A stretch of 64,000 bases of DNA. It comes from an uncultured Pelagibacteraceae bacterium (GTDB lineage Bacteria > Pseudomonadota > Alphaproteobacteria > Pelagibacterales > Pelagibacteraceae). The notes under the pieces were generated by a model. The model was not told the DNA's origin. It did no database searches and saw nothing but the letters and a program-made list of their open reading frames with translations. Where the stretch lies: the NCBI GenBank assembly GCA_902569405.1, contig CACFTX010000002.1:88803-152802 (forward strand). Direction: 5' to 3'. Both the position numbers and the translations under genes were made by a program. Positions 20,693 to 33,621 of this stretch are shown piece by piece; position 1 is the first letter of the stretch; each line of letters opens with the position of its first letter.

Positions 20693-21604
20693 ATGGAGAT
20701 AAAGTCCAAAATTATTTTAATTTCTGGACCAACAGCTTCAGGAAAATCAAATTTTGCAGTTAAACTTGCTAAAAAAATAAATGGAGAAATTATTAATGCA
20801 GATAGTATGCAAATATACAAACAATTTAAAATATTAACTGCAAGACCATCCAAAATAGATCAAAAAAATATAAAACATCATCTTTATGGAGTAGTTGATG
20901 TAAAAACTAATTTTTCGACAGGACATTGGTTAAAACTTGCAATTAAAAAAATTCAAGAAATTCAAAAGAGAAACAAAATACCAGTTTTAGTTGGTGGTAC
21001 AGGGCTTTATTTTAATTCTCTAGTAAACGGATTAGTTAAAATACCAAATATTCCAATAAAATTTAGAAACAAAATTAGATTAATGCAAAAAAAATATGGT
21101 CAAAAAAAATTTTATAAAAAACTTTTAAAAATTGATCCAAAGGTAAAAGATAAAATTGACACAAATGATTCACAAAGATCCATAAGAGCTTTTGAAGTTA
21201 AGTCTTACAGCAAAAAATCTATGTATGATTGGTTAGCTCAAACAAAACCGAACTTTAAAGAGGATCAATTTTTAAAATTGTATATAAATTTTGATAGAAA
21301 AAAATTGATTGATAGAATTGAAAAAAGAGTTGAAAAAATGATAAAATTGGGCGCAATAAAAGAAGTTAAAAAATTTAGAAAATTAAAATTTTACAAACAA
21401 TCTAGTGTTCATAAAGTTATAGGAGTTCAAGAATTAAGTAAATTTTTAGAAAAAAAAATAAAAAAAACAGAAGCCAAAGAATTGATAGCCATAAGAACCA
21501 GACAATATGCTAAGAGACAGGCTACTTGGGCAAGAAGCAAGATGACCAAATGGTTTTGGATTAATCCTAAAGACCTACAAATTTGGATAAAAAAAGCTTT
21601 TTAA
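20693..21604 (+). CDS. miaA: tRNA dimethylallyltransferase
   Basis: SGPTASGKSNFAVKLAKKINGEIINADSMQIYK. Confidence 0.95.
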   Translation: MEIKSKIILISGPTASGKSNFAVKLAKKINGEIINADSMQIYKQFKILTARPSKIDQKNIKHHLYGVVDVKTNFSTGHWLKLAIKKIQEIQKRNKIPVLVGGTGLYFNSLVNGLVKIPNIPIKFRNKIRLMQKKYGQKKFYKKLLKIDPKVKDKIDTNDSQRSIRAFEVKSYSKKSMYDWLAQTKPNFKEDQFLKLYINFDRKKLIDRIEKRVEKMIKLGAIKEVKKFRKLKFYKQSSVHKVIGVQELSKFLEKKIKKTEAKELIAIRTRQYAKRQATWARSKMTKWFWINPKDLQIWIKKAF

Positions 21605-21807
21605 TAATTTTTAACTTCTTCTTTAACTTCTGAAGGAGTTTTTCCATCTATTTTAAAACTTTTTCCTAATTTTTTTGCTGTACACATCAAATATTCTTTA
21701 GATAGTTTTTTATATTCAGAACATTCTTTCTTTTCTTCTGCATTGGAAGAATGGGAAATGCTTAGTAAGATAACAAGCATTACGCTTAATTTAATAAAAA
21801 ATTTCAT
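21601..21807 (-). CDS. Small secreted protein of unknown function
   Basis: Signal peptide (MKFFIKLSVMLVILLSISHSSNA) followed by a short Lys-rich domain; start trimmed to this Met from the longer ORF. Confidence 0.6.
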   Translation of the reverse strand: MKFFIKLSVMLVILLSISHSSNAEEKKECSEYKKLSKEYLMCTAKKLGKSFKIDGKTPSEVKEEVKNY

Positions 21808-21974
21808 AAAACCATTATAAACGTAAAATGATATTCGTAAATAGCTAAGGTTCAATAAGAATATTGTTGAAGGGATGAATTTTGTGGTTCTTTTCTCTAA
21901 AGTCCAAAAATTTTTATTACAATAATTTGCTCTTAAACTTGACCAATTAATATAAAGTCCGATAGATTGCCTGA

Positions 21975-23741
21975 ATGTCAAAATTGTATTCAGGCGCTGA
22001 AATTGTATTTAAATGTCTAGAAGACCAGGGAGTTAAATCTATCTTTGGTTATCCGGGTGGAGCTGTACTTCCAATTTATGATGAGTTAAAAAATTTTCCA
22101 TCAGTTAAACATTTTTTGGTTAGACATGAACAAGGAGCGGGGCATGCTGCAGAAGGATATGCAAGATCTTCAGGAAAGCCAGGAGTTGCTATAGTAACAT
22201 CAGGACCTGGTGCAACAAACATAGTCACAGCTTTAACTGATGCATATATGGACTCTGTCCCAATTGTTTGTATATCTGGACAAGTACCGACTCATTTAAT
22301 CGGAACTGATGCTTTTCAAGAATGTGATACTACCGGTATCACTAGACCATGCACAAAACACAATTGGTTAGTTAAAGATGTAAAAGATTTATCGAAAATT
22401 ATTCACAGAGCATTTGAAGTTGCAACAACAGGAAGACCAGGACCAGTTCTGGTCGATATTCCAAAAGATATTCAGTTTCAAAAAACAAGTTATACAAAAT
22501 ATAAAAAACAAAAAAAATTAAACGGCAAATCTCAAAATAATTTTAAACAGTCCGAAATTGATGAGTTAATAAAATTAATGGGCAGCGCTTCAAAACCAAT
22601 TTTTTATACTGGTGGAGGCGTAATTAACTCGGGTCCCAAAGCAAGTGAACTGCTTAGAGAGCTAGTTTCTGCAACTGGATTTCCAATCACATCAACTCTG
22701 CAAGGTCTTGGTGCTTTTCCTGCAAGTGATAATCAGTTTTTAGGCATGTTAGGAATGCACGGAACTTATGAAGCAAACAATGCAATGCATGATTGTGATT
22801 TAATGATAAACATCGGTGCAAGATTTGATGACAGAATTACTGGAAAGTTAGATGAATTTTCTCCAAAATCAAAAAAAGTTCATATTGATATTGATCCATC
22901 TTCAATTAATAAAAATGTTAAAGTAGATTTAGCAATTGTTGGAGATGTAGCAGAAGTTATGAGCTCAACTTTAAAAACAATAAAAAAAATTAAACCAAGT
23001 TTTACAAAATCAAACAAACAAAAGATTTCTAAATGGTGGGAAAAGATTGAAAAGTGGCGTTCTGTAAATTCACTTAATTATATAAATAGTACAGAAACTA
23101 TAAAACCACAGTATGCCGTTCAAAGACTTTATGAATTAACAAAAGATAAAGACACTTATATAACGACTGAGGTTGGACAACATCAAATGTGGGCAGCTCA
23201 ACATTACAAATTTGATAAACCAAATAGATGGATGACTTCTGGTGGTTTAGGAACAATGGGATATGGATTACCAGCGGCGATAGGGGTTCAGGTTGCTAAT
23301 CCAAATAAATTAGTTGTTGATATTGCCGGAGAAGCATCTGTTTTGATGACTATGCAAGAAATGTCAACTGCAGTTCAATATAGCTTACCGATTAAAATTT
23401 TTATTTTAAATAATGAATATATGGGAATGGTTCGTCAATGGCAGGAATTATTACACGATAAAAATTATTCAGAAAGTTATACCGCTGCTTTACCAGATTT
23501 TGTTAAATTAGCAGAAGCTTATGGTTGTGTTGGTATAAGAGCAACAACTCCTGAAGAACTTGATGATAAAATTATCGAGATGCTAAATACGGAAAGACCA
23601 GTAATATTTGATTGTCGAGTTGATAAAATTGAGAACTGCTTTCCAATGATTCCATCAGGAAAACCACATAATGAAATGTTACTTGGTCCAAATGATCAAA
23701 AAGAAAAAAAAATTACCGGAAAGGGGAAAACGTTAGTTTAA
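21975..23741 (+). CDS. ilvB: Acetolactate synthase large subunit
   Basis: 588 aa TPP enzyme (FGYPGGAVLPIYDEL, HEQGAGHAAEGYAR). Confidence 0.96.
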   Translation: MSKLYSGAEIVFKCLEDQGVKSIFGYPGGAVLPIYDELKNFPSVKHFLVRHEQGAGHAAEGYARSSGKPGVAIVTSGPGATNIVTALTDAYMDSVPIVCISGQVPTHLIGTDAFQECDTTGITRPCTKHNWLVKDVKDLSKIIHRAFEVATTGRPGPVLVDIPKDIQFQKTSYTKYKKQKKLNGKSQNNFKQSEIDELIKLMGSASKPIFYTGGGVINSGPKASELLRELVSATGFPITSTLQGLGAFPASDNQFLGMLGMHGTYEANNAMHDCDLMINIGARFDDRITGKLDEFSPKSKKVHIDIDPSSINKNVKVDLAIVGDVAEVMSSTLKTIKKIKPSFTKSNKQKISKWWEKIEKWRSVNSLNYINSTETIKPQYAVQRLYELTKDKDTYITTEVGQHQMWAAQHYKFDKPNRWMTSGGLGTMGYGLPAAIGVQVANPNKLVVDIAGEASVLMTMQEMSTAVQYSLPIKIFILNNEYMGMVRQWQELLHDKNYSESYTAALPDFVKLAEAYGCVGIRATTPEELDDKIIEMLNTERPVIFDCRVDKIENCFPMIPSGKPHNEMLLGPNDQKEKKITGKGKTLV

Positions 23742-24289
23742 TGAGTAAACCAAAATCAGCTTACAGCATCCCAGGTAAAATTGGCAAAATGGACACTCAT
23801 ATTATTGTTGTATGGGTAGATAATGAAGCAGGTGTTTTGGCTAGAGTAGTTGGTTTGTTTTCTGGCAGAGGATACAATATTGAGTCTTTAGCTGTTGCAG
23901 AAATAGATTCAAAAAAAAATCTTTCTAGAATAACCATAGTAACAACAGGTACCCCTCAAGTGATAGAGCAGATTAAGTTACAGTTAAAAAAATTAGTGCC
24001 AGTTCATAAAGTTGCTGATTTTAAAAGAGAAGATAAAAAAGTTATATTTAAAGAGATGGCTTTATTAAAAATAGTAGGAAATACAGCAAAAACAAAGAAA
24101 GCTTTAAATGTTTGTAAAAAATATAATGCCGTTATACTAGACAAAACTAAAAAGTCGATTGTAATTCAAATTACTGCTTTGAGGAGAGATATAGATAGAG
24201 TGTCAGTTAAATTAAAGTTACTTGGTCTTGTTAGTGCCTCTAGAACAGGAGCAGTTGCAATGACAAGAGGAGCAGAAGTATTTAAATAA
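23741..24289 (+). CDS. ilvH: Acetolactate synthase small subunit
   Basis: ACT domain (NEAGVLARVVGLFSGRGYNIESLAVAE). Confidence 0.95.
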   Translation: MSKPKSAYSIPGKIGKMDTHIIVVWVDNEAGVLARVVGLFSGRGYNIESLAVAEIDSKKNLSRITIVTTGTPQVIEQIKLQLKKLVPVHKVADFKREDKKVIFKEMALLKIVGNTAKTKKALNVCKKYNAVILDKTKKSIVIQITALRRDIDRVSVKLKLLGLVSASRTGAVAMTRGAEVFK

Positions 24290-25327
<1,038 letters not shown>

Positions 25328-25417
25328 ATTAATCGATTAATTTTTTACTAAAATAATCAATTTATTTTGCAATCTAGGCGAGAGGTTGTATATTATTGGT
25401 GCTATAAATTAATTACA

Positions 25418-27001
25418 ATGTCAGAGAATAATAGAGTTTACATATTTGATACAACAATGCGTGACGGTGAACAATCACCAGGTGCATCAATGAGTTTGGA
25501 AGAAAAAATCCAAATCGCAAGAGTATTTGACGAATTGGGGGTTGATATAATTGAAGCTGGATTTCCGATTGCTTCTCCAGGAGATTTTGAAGCTGTAACT
25601 GAAATTAGTAAAATATTAAAAAAATCTATTCCTGCAGGATTATCAAGACATTCAAAAAAAGATATTGATAGATGCTATGAAGCACTAAAACATGCTGAAA
25701 GATTTAGAATTCATACTTTTATATCTACAAGCCCACTACATATGAAGCATAAGTTAAATAAATCTCCAGAAGAAGTTTATGAAGCAATAAAAGAACATGT
25801 AACTTACGCAAGAAAATTTACTGATGATGTTGAGTGGTCTTGTGAGGATGGAACAAGAACTGATATGGACTATATGTGCAAAACTGTAGAGCTTGCAATT
25901 AAATGCGGAGCAAAAACAATAAACATTCCTGATACAGTGGGATACACGGTTCCTTCAGAATTTACAAAAATTATTCAAACCTTATTAAATAAAGTTCCAA
26001 ACATAGACAAAGCAATATTATCTACACACTGTCACAATGATTTGGGCTTAGCTGTAGCAAACTCATTAGCAGGAGTACAAGCTGGCGCAAGACAAATTGA
26101 ATGTACAATAAATGGAATTGGAGAAAGAGCAGGCAATGCTGCATTAGAGGAAGTAGTTATGGCAATGAAGACAAGACCCGACTTAATGCCTTATGAAACT
26201 GGAATTAATACTACACTTTTGAGCAAAGCATCAAAAGTTGTTTCAAATGCAACTGGTTTTCCTGTTCAATACAATAAAGCAATTGTAGGTAAAAATGCTT
26301 TTGCACATGAATCTGGCATTCACCAAGATGGAATGCTTAAAAATAGAAATACTTATGAGATAATGACACCTGAAAGTGTTGGAGTTAAACAGACATCATT
26401 AGTTATGGGAAAACATTCAGGTAGACATGCATTTAAAGACAAATTAACAAGTCTTGGATATAAAGATGTTACTGACGATGTAATTGAGAGTGCATTTGGA
26501 AAATTTAAAGTTTTAGCAGATAAGAAAAAACATGTTTACGACGAAGATATTATCGCTTTGGTAGATGATAGCTTAATTATAGACAATAAAGTAAATGCTA
26601 TTAACTTAAAATCTTTAAAGGTATATGCAGGAACAGGTGAGCCTCAAAAAGCCGAAATGATTTTGGATGTATATGGCGATGTCAAAAATGCTACAGAAAC
26701 TGGAGATGGTCCTGTTGATGCTATTTTTAAATGCATCAAAAAATTATATCCTCACGATGTTAAGCTTCAATTGTATCAAGTTCATGCTGTGACCGAAGGA
26801 ACAGATGCCCAGGCAACTGTAAGTGTCCGAATTGAGGAAAATGGGAAAACAACTGTTGGACAAGCAGCAGATACTGATACATTAGTTGCATCAGCTAATG
26901 CATACATCAACGCGTTGAATAAAATGATAATTAAGAGAGACAAAACTGCTCCAGGAGAAACCAAAGAGCAAAATTTTGAACAAAAAGTGAGAGGAATTTA
27001 A
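25418..27001 (+). CDS. leuA: 2-isopropylmalate synthase
   Basis: IFDTTMRDGEQSPGASM, HCHNDLGLAVANSLAG; start at MSENNR. Confidence 0.96.
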   Translation: MSENNRVYIFDTTMRDGEQSPGASMSLEEKIQIARVFDELGVDIIEAGFPIASPGDFEAVTEISKILKKSIPAGLSRHSKKDIDRCYEALKHAERFRIHTFISTSPLHMKHKLNKSPEEVYEAIKEHVTYARKFTDDVEWSCEDGTRTDMDYMCKTVELAIKCGAKTINIPDTVGYTVPSEFTKIIQTLLNKVPNIDKAILSTHCHNDLGLAVANSLAGVQAGARQIECTINGIGERAGNAALEEVVMAMKTRPDLMPYETGINTTLLSKASKVVSNATGFPVQYNKAIVGKNAFAHESGIHQDGMLKNRNTYEIMTPESVGVKQTSLVMGKHSGRHAFKDKLTSLGYKDVTDDVIESAFGKFKVLADKKKHVYDEDIIALVDDSLIIDNKVNAINLKSLKVYAGTGEPQKAEMILDVYGDVKNATETGDGPVDAIFKCIKKLYPHDVKLQLYQVHAVTEGTDAQATVSVRIEENGKTTVGQAADTDTLVASANAYINALNKMIIKRDKTAPGETKEQNFEQKVRGI

Positions 27002-28036
<1,035 letters not shown>

Positions 28037-28042
28037 AATAAA

Positions 28043-28876
28043 ATGGAAGCGAGCCGAGACGATTTCGTCATTGCAATCCGTTCTGCTTTTATTCAAAGAG
28101 GTAACAAACAAAGATTTTCTTTATTTTTTTTATTAATTTTATCAATTATACTTTTAGTTCTAGGAAGATTTAATTTTTCAGCAGTAAATTATCTAACAAT
28201 TTCTGTTAAAGAACTTGTTTATAGATCTTCTTTTATAGTTTCTGTTCCTGAAAATTATTTAATTAATAGCTACATAGATTTAAAAGATCATTTTACTTAT
28301 TATAATCATTACCAAGAATTAAAAAAAAAAAATAAAGAATTAAATTCTAATATTGAAAATAACAAATTTATCATCGCAGAAAATAAAAGGTTAAAAAAAA
28401 TTATCGACGACTATGTAATAGTATCTGATGAGATTGTTGCAAAAGTATTAATAGATAAACAAAGTCCCTTTTTAAGATCGGTAATTATCAATAAGGGCAG
28501 TAAAGATAACATAAAATTAGGAATGGCCGTTTTAGATGGTGATTTTTTGGTTGGAAAAGTAGTTGAGGTAAATTTTACAACAGCAAGAGTTTTATTGCTT
28601 TCTGATTTAAATAGTAAAATTCCAGTTACGATAGAGCCAGAAGGCTATCAATCAATATTGTCAGGCACTGGAAAAAATGATGGAATGATACAGTATACAA
28701 AAGAAGAAATTTTACTAGAAGACGGTTATACAGTTTATACTTCAGGATCTGGAGCTATTTTTAAATCAGGAATACCCATAGGGACAATTCGAGAAAAAAG
28801 AAGAGTAATTTATTTCTCAGATTTTTCTCAGCTTAGATTCGTTAAAATTATAGCTTTTAAAAAAGGTGAAAATTAA
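28043..28876 (+). CDS. mreC: Rod shape-determining protein MreC
   Basis: TM, coiled coil, VINKGSKDNIKLGMAVLDGDFLVGKVVEV. Confidence 0.93.
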   Translation: MEASRDDFVIAIRSAFIQRGNKQRFSLFFLLILSIILLVLGRFNFSAVNYLTISVKELVYRSSFIVSVPENYLINSYIDLKDHFTYYNHYQELKKKNKELNSNIENNKFIIAENKRLKKIIDDYVIVSDEIVAKVLIDKQSPFLRSVIINKGSKDNIKLGMAVLDGDFLVGKVVEVNFTTARVLLLSDLNSKIPVTIEPEGYQSILSGTGKNDGMIQYTKEEILLEDGYTVYTSGSGAIFKSGIPIGTIREKRRVIYFSDFSQLRFVKIIAFKKGEN

Positions 28877-29397
28877 TGTCTAGATTAGGAAAGGGAAAAT
28901 TTTTAAATAGATTATTAGATCTTGGACCAATTATCTTACTTTATATTTCAGTCTTAAATGAATTGGATTTTAATTATTTAAACTTAACTTATTTTTCATT
29001 TAATTTTCCTTTCATTTTAATTTTTTATTGGAGTTTAAAAAAACCTGAAAATTTAGGTTATGGACTTATATTTGCCGCTGGATTGATCAATGATGTAGTT
29101 GTCGGTTTTCCAATGGGAACGAGTAGTTTTGCATATCTTTTTATTTGTGGATTTGCAGCTTATTTAAGAAATATAACTTTAAGACCAAGTATTCTAAAAG
29201 ATTGGATGTTTTTTTTATTTACAGTTTTAGTAGTGAGCTCTTTAAATTATTCAATATTAGTTTTGTTTTTTGAATATAACATTAACTACTTAAACATTAT
29301 AATAAATATAATTTTTACATTTTTCCTGTACGTAATTTTCGCAAATATATTTCAAATTTATCAAAAATTTATAGCAAGTAGTGAAAAAAATGATTAG
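28876..29397 (+). CDS. mreD: Rod shape-determining protein MreD
   Basis: 173 aa polytopic membrane protein between mreC and mrdA. Confidence 0.82.
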   Translation: MSRLGKGKFLNRLLDLGPIILLYISVLNELDFNYLNLTYFSFNFPFILIFYWSLKKPENLGYGLIFAAGLINDVVVGFPMGTSSFAYLFICGFAAYLRNITLRPSILKDWMFFLFTVLVVSSLNYSILVLFFEYNINYLNIIINIIFTFFLYVIFANIFQIYQKFIASSEKND

Positions 29398-31366
29398 TGG
29401 CGGCGATACAAGTTTTAGAAAATTAAACACAATTAATAGAAGAATGTTTATTATTTCAGCTGCTAAAGTTGTAGTTTTCACTGGAATTGTAGCAAGACTT
29501 TTTTCTTTACAAATTAATGAAAACAAAAAATATTTAACTTTATCTGATAAAAATCGTCTTAGAGAATGGAAGTTGCCACCAGAACGAGGAGAGTTTTTAG
29601 ATTTTTTTGGAAACACTATAGCAGGCAATCTTAAAGTATACCAACTTCATGTTGTTCCTGAACAAGTTGAAGATTTTAAATATTTAATGATAAGACTTAA
29701 AGACATTTTAGAAATAGATGATAAGCAATTTTCAAAAATAATAAAAAAGAAAGAAAAACAAAAACCTTGGGAAACTTTAGTAGTTTCAGAAAACTTGAGT
29801 TGGGATCAGTTTTCAAAAGTAAACTTCTATTTACATGAACTTGGCGGAGCAAAACCAGTTTTATCTGTAGCAAGAAGTTACCCTCACAAAGAAAACTTCA
29901 CTCATGTCCTAGGTTATGTTGCTCAAGCTAGTGAAAGTGATTTAGCAAATAGTGAAATAATCAGAAAAAATCACGTACCTGGATTAAGAGTAGGAAAAAT
30001 TGGTTTGGAAAAAGCTTTTGAAAATGATTTGATTGGATCTAATGGAATACAAAGATACGAAGTTAATGCGTATGGAAAAAGAATAAATCAAATAGATTAT
30101 TTAGAAGGCAAAAAAGGAAAAAATCTAAGATTAACTATTGATACCGAGGTTCAAAAACTTGCCAATGAATTGTTAGTAGGAAAATCTGGATCAATAAGCG
30201 TTATGGATATTTATACAGGGGATGTAATAGCTATGCATTCATCGCCATCCTTTGATCCAAATTTATTTTTATATGGCATTAGCCACAAAGACTGGCAAGA
30301 TATTAGAGAAAATCCTTTAAAACCTTTAATTAATAAAACAGTTGCGGGACTATATTCCCCAGGTTCAACTATTAAACCTTTGGTAGCTTTGTCGGCACTA
30401 GAAAATGATGTTATTTCTCCTAAATTTATAGTTCGATGCACAGGAAAAATGGAAATGTATGGTCAAACTTATCACTGTTGGAAGAAAAAAGGCCATGGAT
30501 TTATGAATTTAAGAGATGCGATAAAACAATCATGTGACACTTATTTTTATGAGGCAGCAAGAAAATTAGGTGTGGACCGGTTGAATAAAACTGGATTAAA
30601 ATTTGGCTTGGGTGAAAAAGTTTTTGGTAAAACATTTATTGATGAAAAAAAAGGTCTAGTGCCAAGTACTCAATGGAAAAAAGACAATCTTGGTTTTGGA
30701 TGGGTTTTGGGAGAAACGTTAATCACAGGTATTGGACAAGGATACATTCAAACAACACCATTACAGTTATGTTTGATGACTGCTCAATTGGCAAATGGAG
30801 GTTATAAAATTTATCCGAGAATTAGAGTTGAAAAAAACCAAGATACAGCTGAACAAATAAAAGCAAAAATGATTAAAACAGCTATAGAAAAAAAAGAAAA
30901 TGAAAACTCAACCATTTCTCCAATTAGAAGAGCACAAGACTTTTTAAACATTGGGCAAAAGGAACATACTGTACTTTATAGAAATTCTGAGAATATTAAG
31001 TTTGTTTTAGAAGCAATGTGGGGTTCTACCAATGAAGTAAGAGGAACTTCTTTTGGATCTAGAATAGACGACAAAAAATATCAATTTGCCGGAAAAACTG
31101 GAACATCACAGGTAAAAAAGATAAGTGAAAGACACAGAGAATTAGAATTAAAAGCAAAAGACGTTCCTTACGAAGAAAGAGATCATGCGCTATATATTGC
31201 TTTTGGTCCTTATAAAAATCCACGCTATGCGCTTAGTATTATTGTTGAACATGGTGGATCTGGAAGTACAACTGCTGCACCGATGGCAAAAAAATTATTT
31301 AAATTAATAATAGATCGCCATGAAGAAAGAGAAAAAATTATAAAACAAAACTTAACAATTTCATAA
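29381..31366 (+). CDS. mrdA: Penicillin-binding protein 2
   Basis: SPGSTIKPL active-site motif, GKTGTSQ; rodA neighbour. Confidence 0.95.
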   Translation: MKKMISGGDTSFRKLNTINRRMFIISAAKVVVFTGIVARLFSLQINENKKYLTLSDKNRLREWKLPPERGEFLDFFGNTIAGNLKVYQLHVVPEQVEDFKYLMIRLKDILEIDDKQFSKIIKKKEKQKPWETLVVSENLSWDQFSKVNFYLHELGGAKPVLSVARSYPHKENFTHVLGYVAQASESDLANSEIIRKNHVPGLRVGKIGLEKAFENDLIGSNGIQRYEVNAYGKRINQIDYLEGKKGKNLRLTIDTEVQKLANELLVGKSGSISVMDIYTGDVIAMHSSPSFDPNLFLYGISHKDWQDIRENPLKPLINKTVAGLYSPGSTIKPLVALSALENDVISPKFIVRCTGKMEMYGQTYHCWKKKGHGFMNLRDAIKQSCDTYFYEAARKLGVDRLNKTGLKFGLGEKVFGKTFIDEKKGLVPSTQWKKDNLGFGWVLGETLITGIGQGYIQTTPLQLCLMTAQLANGGYKIYPRIRVEKNQDTAEQIKAKMIKTAIEKKENENSTISPIRRAQDFLNIGQKEHTVLYRNSENIKFVLEAMWGSTNEVRGTSFGSRIDDKKYQFAGKTGTSQVKKISERHRELELKAKDVPYEERDHALYIAFGPYKNPRYALSIIVEHGGSGSTTAAPMAKKLFKLIIDRHEEREKIIKQNLTIS

Positions 31367-32491
31367 ATGTTTCAAAGAAGAACAATAACAAACCAATTAA
31401 CATTTTTTCAAAAATTAAGATCTTTTGACTTTATATTAATGGGATGCATTTTTATAATTGGAATAATTAGTTGTTATTCAATGTACTCGACTGATGGCGG
31501 TGAATTATTGTACCATAGCAAAAGTCATATAGTTAGATTTTTTGTTTTTTTTGTAATGATGATAGTTTTATCCTTTTTTAATGTTAAATTTTGGCACTCA
31601 ACTGGTTATTTATTTTATATTATTGTTTTAGGATTTTTAATATGGGCTTCATTTTATGGAATAACAGCTTCTGGTTCTCAACGTTGGATTAATTTGTATT
31701 TTATTAATTTACAGCCCTCTGAATTAATGAAAATTGCAATTATAGTTTGTTTTGCAAAATATTATCACAGAACCCAAGTTAGTGATGTAAATAGTTTTAA
31801 AAATTTATTGTTACCAATTGCAATATTAATTATTCCAATAGTATTAGTAATATCTCAACCAGATTTAGGAACTTCAATTTTAATTGCTCTAAGCGGTTTA
31901 GTTGTTTTATGGCTTGCGGGATTAAATATAAAATATTTTATTTATTCTTCTCTAATTTTTATAATTTCAATGCCTTTTGTAATTGCATTTTTAGAACCGT
32001 ATCAAAAATTAAGAATATTAACTTTTTTTAACCCAGATAAAGATCCACTAGGTGCCGGATATCAAATTATCCAATCAAAAATTGCAATAGGTTCAGGAGG
32101 TTTAACAGGCAAAGGTTTTTTAAGAGGAACACAAAGTTATTTAGATTTTTTACCAGAAAAACATACTGATTTTATTTTTACGCTATTTTCTGAAGAACAT
32201 GGATTTACTGGTTCATTACTTCTATTAATTTTGTATGCAATTATGATTTTTAGAATTTTAAGAATAGGTGCATTAACTAGAAGTTATTTTGCAAAACTTT
32301 ATTGTTTTAGTTTTGCATCAGCTATATTTATTTATATTGCTGTTAATATGAGTATGGTTTTAGGACTTTTACCTATTGTTGGTTCTCCACTACCAATTAT
32401 GTCTTACGGGGGATCATCTATGCTTGCAACCATGATCGGCTTTAGTATTGTGATGAGTGCAAAGATATATAATAAACAAGTAATCTCATAA
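31367..32491 (+). CDS. rodA: Rod shape-determining SEDS protein RodA
   Basis: FTSW/RODA family (QPDLGTSILIALSG, PEKHTDFIFTLFSEEHGF, LPIMSYGGSSML). Confidence 0.95.
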   Translation: MFQRRTITNQLTFFQKLRSFDFILMGCIFIIGIISCYSMYSTDGGELLYHSKSHIVRFFVFFVMMIVLSFFNVKFWHSTGYLFYIIVLGFLIWASFYGITASGSQRWINLYFINLQPSELMKIAIIVCFAKYYHRTQVSDVNSFKNLLLPIAILIIPIVLVISQPDLGTSILIALSGLVVLWLAGLNIKYFIYSSLIFIISMPFVIAFLEPYQKLRILTFFNPDKDPLGAGYQIIQSKIAIGSGGLTGKGFLRGTQSYLDFLPEKHTDFIFTLFSEEHGFTGSLLLLILYAIMIFRILRIGALTRSYFAKLYCFSFASAIFIYIAVNMSMVLGLLPIVGSPLPIMSYGGSSMLATMIGFSIVMSAKIYNKQVIS

Positions 32492-32607
32492 ATTTTTTCA
32501 ACCTACAAACGTAAAGATTAAAGAAAAACCAATATTTTAGAGACTATTTTGGGTTTATTCTTCAGTTTATTCATTGTTATTTAGTGTTTATTATATAAAA
32601 AAATCAA

Positions 32608-33621
32608 ATGTTTGAAAAATTAGAAGAATTAGCAAAAAACAATAAGAAGATATCTGACTTCCATATTAGATCTGGGTCACCACTTGGTTATAGGCAAACT
32701 GGAGAAATATATAAAGTAAAAGAAGTAATTGTTAAGGCACAAGATCTTCAAGATCTTATATCTACCAACTGTAACGAGGTAGAATCAAAAAGATTTCAAG
32801 AAACTCATGAATTAGATTCATCAGTAACTTTAAGTGGACTAAGATTTAGGGCAAATTTCTATAAAACTATTAATGGCCCAGCGGCTGTTCTTAGAAGAGT
32901 TGAAACTGTAATGCCAGAAATGGCACAATTTGATTTGCCGCAAGTTCTTTATGATATTATTGATATGCACAAAGGACTAGTTTTAGTAACCGGACCAACG
33001 GGTTCTGGAAAATCAACAACTCTTGCTGCAATTGTTAATGAGATAAATAAAACAAGAACCTCAAACATAATTACAGTTGAAGATCCAGTTGAATTTATTC
33101 ATAAAGATATAAAAAGTATTGTGTCTCATAGGGAAGTTGGAAAACAAACAAAAAGTTTCGCGAGTGCTTTGAAAGCTGCGCTAAGGGAAGACCCAGATGT
33201 TATACTTGTTGGTGAGATGAGAGATTTAGAAACGGTTGGACTTGCACTAACAGCGGCAGAAACTGGTCACTTAGTTTTTGGAACACTACATACAAGTGGT
33301 GCCCCAAGTACAATTAATAGAATTATAGATGTGTTTCCTCCAGAACAACAAGCACAAATACGTGCACAAATTTCAACATCTTTAAAGATGGTTGTAACAC
33401 AAAGATTACTTAAAACTAAAGACGGCCAAGGTCGTGTCGGTGCTTTTGAAGTGATGAAGTGTACTGCTCCTATTCAAAACTTAATTAGAGAATCTAAAAT
33501 TCATCAAATCCCCAGCATCATGCAGACTGCAGTTAAAGATGGTATGATAACCATGACTAAGTCATTAGAGGAACTTGTAAAAGCAGGTAAAATAGATGCG
33601 AGCGCAGGAAAAGAACATTAA
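32608..33621 (+). CDS. pilT: Type IV pilus retraction ATPase PilT
   Basis: GPTGSGKSTTLAAIV, EDPVEFIH, ALREDPDVILVGEMRDLETV. Confidence 0.93.
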   Translation: MFEKLEELAKNNKKISDFHIRSGSPLGYRQTGEIYKVKEVIVKAQDLQDLISTNCNEVESKRFQETHELDSSVTLSGLRFRANFYKTINGPAAVLRRVETVMPEMAQFDLPQVLYDIIDMHKGLVLVTGPTGSGKSTTLAAIVNEINKTRTSNIITVEDPVEFIHKDIKSIVSHREVGKQTKSFASALKAALREDPDVILVGEMRDLETVGLALTAAETGHLVFGTLHTSGAPSTINRIIDVFPPEQQAQIRAQISTSLKMVVTQRLLKTKDGQGRVGAFEVMKCTAPIQNLIRESKIHQIPSIMQTAVKDGMITMTKSLEELVKAGKIDASAGKEH